From Caballeronia insecticola (GTDB taxonomy: Bacteria; Pseudomonadota; Gammaproteobacteria; Burkholderiales; Burkholderiaceae), in NCBI RefSeq assembly GCF_000402035.1, contig NC_021294.1:1031715-1095714 (forward strand): a DNA stretch of 64,000 bases, given 5' to 3'. The notes beneath the pieces were generated by a model. It saw nothing but the letters and a program-made list of their open reading frames with translations, did not search any database and was not told the origin of the DNA. The translations under genes were made by a program, and so were the position numbers. This document shows positions 62,185 through 64,000 of this stretch, piece by piece; positions within the stretch are counted from its first letter, which is position 1, and the number at the start of each line of letters is the position of its first letter.

Positions 62185-63167
62185 ATGCCTCTGACGGTCG
62201 ATATCGTCATCTATGACGGCTTCAAGGCGCTCGAAGCGATCGGCTCGCTCAGCGTCTTCACCTACGCGAATATCCATCTGACGCGGCGCGGGCTGGCCGG
62301 CCGCTACGATGTCAGGCTCGCATCGACGCGGCGCGGCGAGATCATGTCGGATACCGGCGTGCCGCTCACGGCCGCAAAACGCATCGATACGCTCGCGCTG
62401 CCGCACACGGCGATCATCGTCGGCGCGTGGCAGATCGAAGAGGCTGTGGGCGCCGCGCCCGAAATCGTGCAATGGGTCGAAGCGGCTGCGGGCCGCATGC
62501 AGCGCACGGCGGCGCTGTGCTCGGGCGCGTTCTTTCTCGCCGCCGCGGGTCTGCTCGATGGCCGCCGCGCGACGACACACTGGGCCGTCGCCGATGCGCT
62601 CAAGCAGCGTTATCCGGCGGTGCGCGTCGATGCGGACTGCATCTTTATCCGCGAGGGAAATCTATGGACGTCGGCGGGCGTCACGGCGGGCATCGATCTG
62701 GCGCTCGCGCTCGTCGAAGAGGATTTCGGGCTGGACGTCGCGCTGGATGTCGCGCGCGATCTCGTCGTGTATCTCAAGCGTCCCGGCGGACAATCGCAGT
62801 TCAGCTCGCATCTCGTAAGTCAGGCGACGCAAAATCCGGGCATTCGCGATGTGCAGGACTGGATTCTCGGCAACCTGCAACGCGAGCTTTCTGCGGCGGA
62901 TATGGCGGAACGTCTGTCGATGAGCGTGCGCAATTTCAATCGCTCTTTCAAGCGCGAAACCGGCACGACGCCCTCGACGTTTGTGACGCGCGCGCGCATC
63001 GAGGCCGCGCGCAGGTTGCTCGAAGAAGGCAATCTGCCCGCGAAGACGATTGCCGCCGACAGCGGCTTCAAGACTTACGAAGCGATGCGCAAGGCGTTTC
63101 AGCACGCGCTTGGCGTGACGCCGCTCACGTATCGCGAACGCTTCGGCATGGGCCGCCTGCAGCAGAA

Positions 63168-63174
<7 letters not shown>
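62185..63174 (+). CDS. GlxA-type AraC family regulator with DJ-1/PfpI-like domain
   Basis: 329 residues. Residues 1-175 form a class I glutamine-amidotransferase/DJ-1-like domain with the nucleophile-elbow Cys in AALCSGAFFLAAAGLLDGRRATTHWAVAD. Two AraC HTH repeats occupy the C-terminal ~100 (LSAADMAERLSMSVRNFNRSFKRETGTTPSTFVTRARIEAARRLLE, then IAADSGFKTYEAMRKAFQHALGVTPLTYRERF in outline). Such regulators often control catabolism of amino acids or aldehydes. The 3' end overlaps the convergent formaldehyde dehydrogenase gene by seven bases. Confidence 0.87.

Positions 63175-64000
<826 letters not shown>

Overview
The window is GC-rich DNA with codon use, gene content and gene order typical of a Burkholderiales beta-proteobacterium, most likely Paraburkholderia or Caballeronia. 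Indicators are the double-length UvrA, a complete Tad/Flp cluster, polyamine catabolism genes, many LysR and MFS genes, and an FNR-type regulator next to a universal stress protein. It reads as ordinary chromosome rather than a plasmid or prophage. I saw no tRNA, rRNA, CRISPR array, transposase or integrase. One gene is cut at each edge: a DUF445 protein on the left and glutathione-dependent formaldehyde dehydrogenase on the right.

Layout. 1-7.3 kb (minus): DUF445 protein, ACT-domain protein and a tandem double UvrA with a LexA box at its promoter. 7.3-12.9 kb: alpha/beta hydrolase, tartrate/D-malate dehydrogenase, a zinc deacylase with an amino-acid binding protein, a divergent LysR regulator, and a DUF6496 protein with a histone-H1-like tail. 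13.2-25.4 kb (plus): a 13-gene Tad pilus operon (flp, cpaA, cpaB, cpaC, cpaD-like, cpaE, cpaF, tadB, tadC, tadD, tadE, tadF, tadG), with overlapping stop and start codons from cpaE to tadF. 25.4-31.1 kb: iron-permease-like protein, 3-methyladenine glycosylase, and a branched-chain amino-acid ABC operon with a fused LivH-LivM permease.

31.1-33.1 kb is the most unusual part. It is a roughly 2 kb AT-richer stretch holding two diverged copies of one cassette. Each copy has a conserved leader, a very short gene for a peptide with a double-glycine-type leader (MQKI.R.EL...LAGG), a 3' hairpin with compensatory changes, and a nearly identical intrinsic terminator. Between the copies lies a decayed fragment of a glutamine-synthetase-like gene, whose intact relative (33.1 kb) follows the second copy. 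This suggests duplication of a peptide-plus-synthetase unit followed by loss of most of one synthetase. No C39-type exporter is visible in the window.

33.1-39.5 kb: gamma-glutamylputrescine synthetase-like and polyamine aminotransferase genes, LysR, 2-hydroxyacid dehydrogenase and an organic-anion MFS carrier. 39.5-46.6 kb: TetR with paired operator-like sites, small enzymes (NTF2-like, PhnB-like), folE, serine acetyltransferase, several small conserved hypotheticals, an SDR-fold protein lacking the catalytic pair, and a GNAT. 46.6-51.1 kb (minus): SMP-30 lactonase, ketoglutarate semialdehyde dehydrogenase and a DHA2 transporter. 51.4-54.1 kb: universal stress protein, an FNR with all four cluster cysteines, and an EgtB/SenA-type non-haem iron enzyme. 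54.2-62.1 kb: iron-related genes (TonB siderophore receptor, PepSY membrane protein), a fatty-acid hydroxylase, another DHA2 transporter, and a small gene plus Mn-type sodA behind a near-perfect Fur box. 62.2-64 kb: GlxA-type AraC regulator and the partial frmA.
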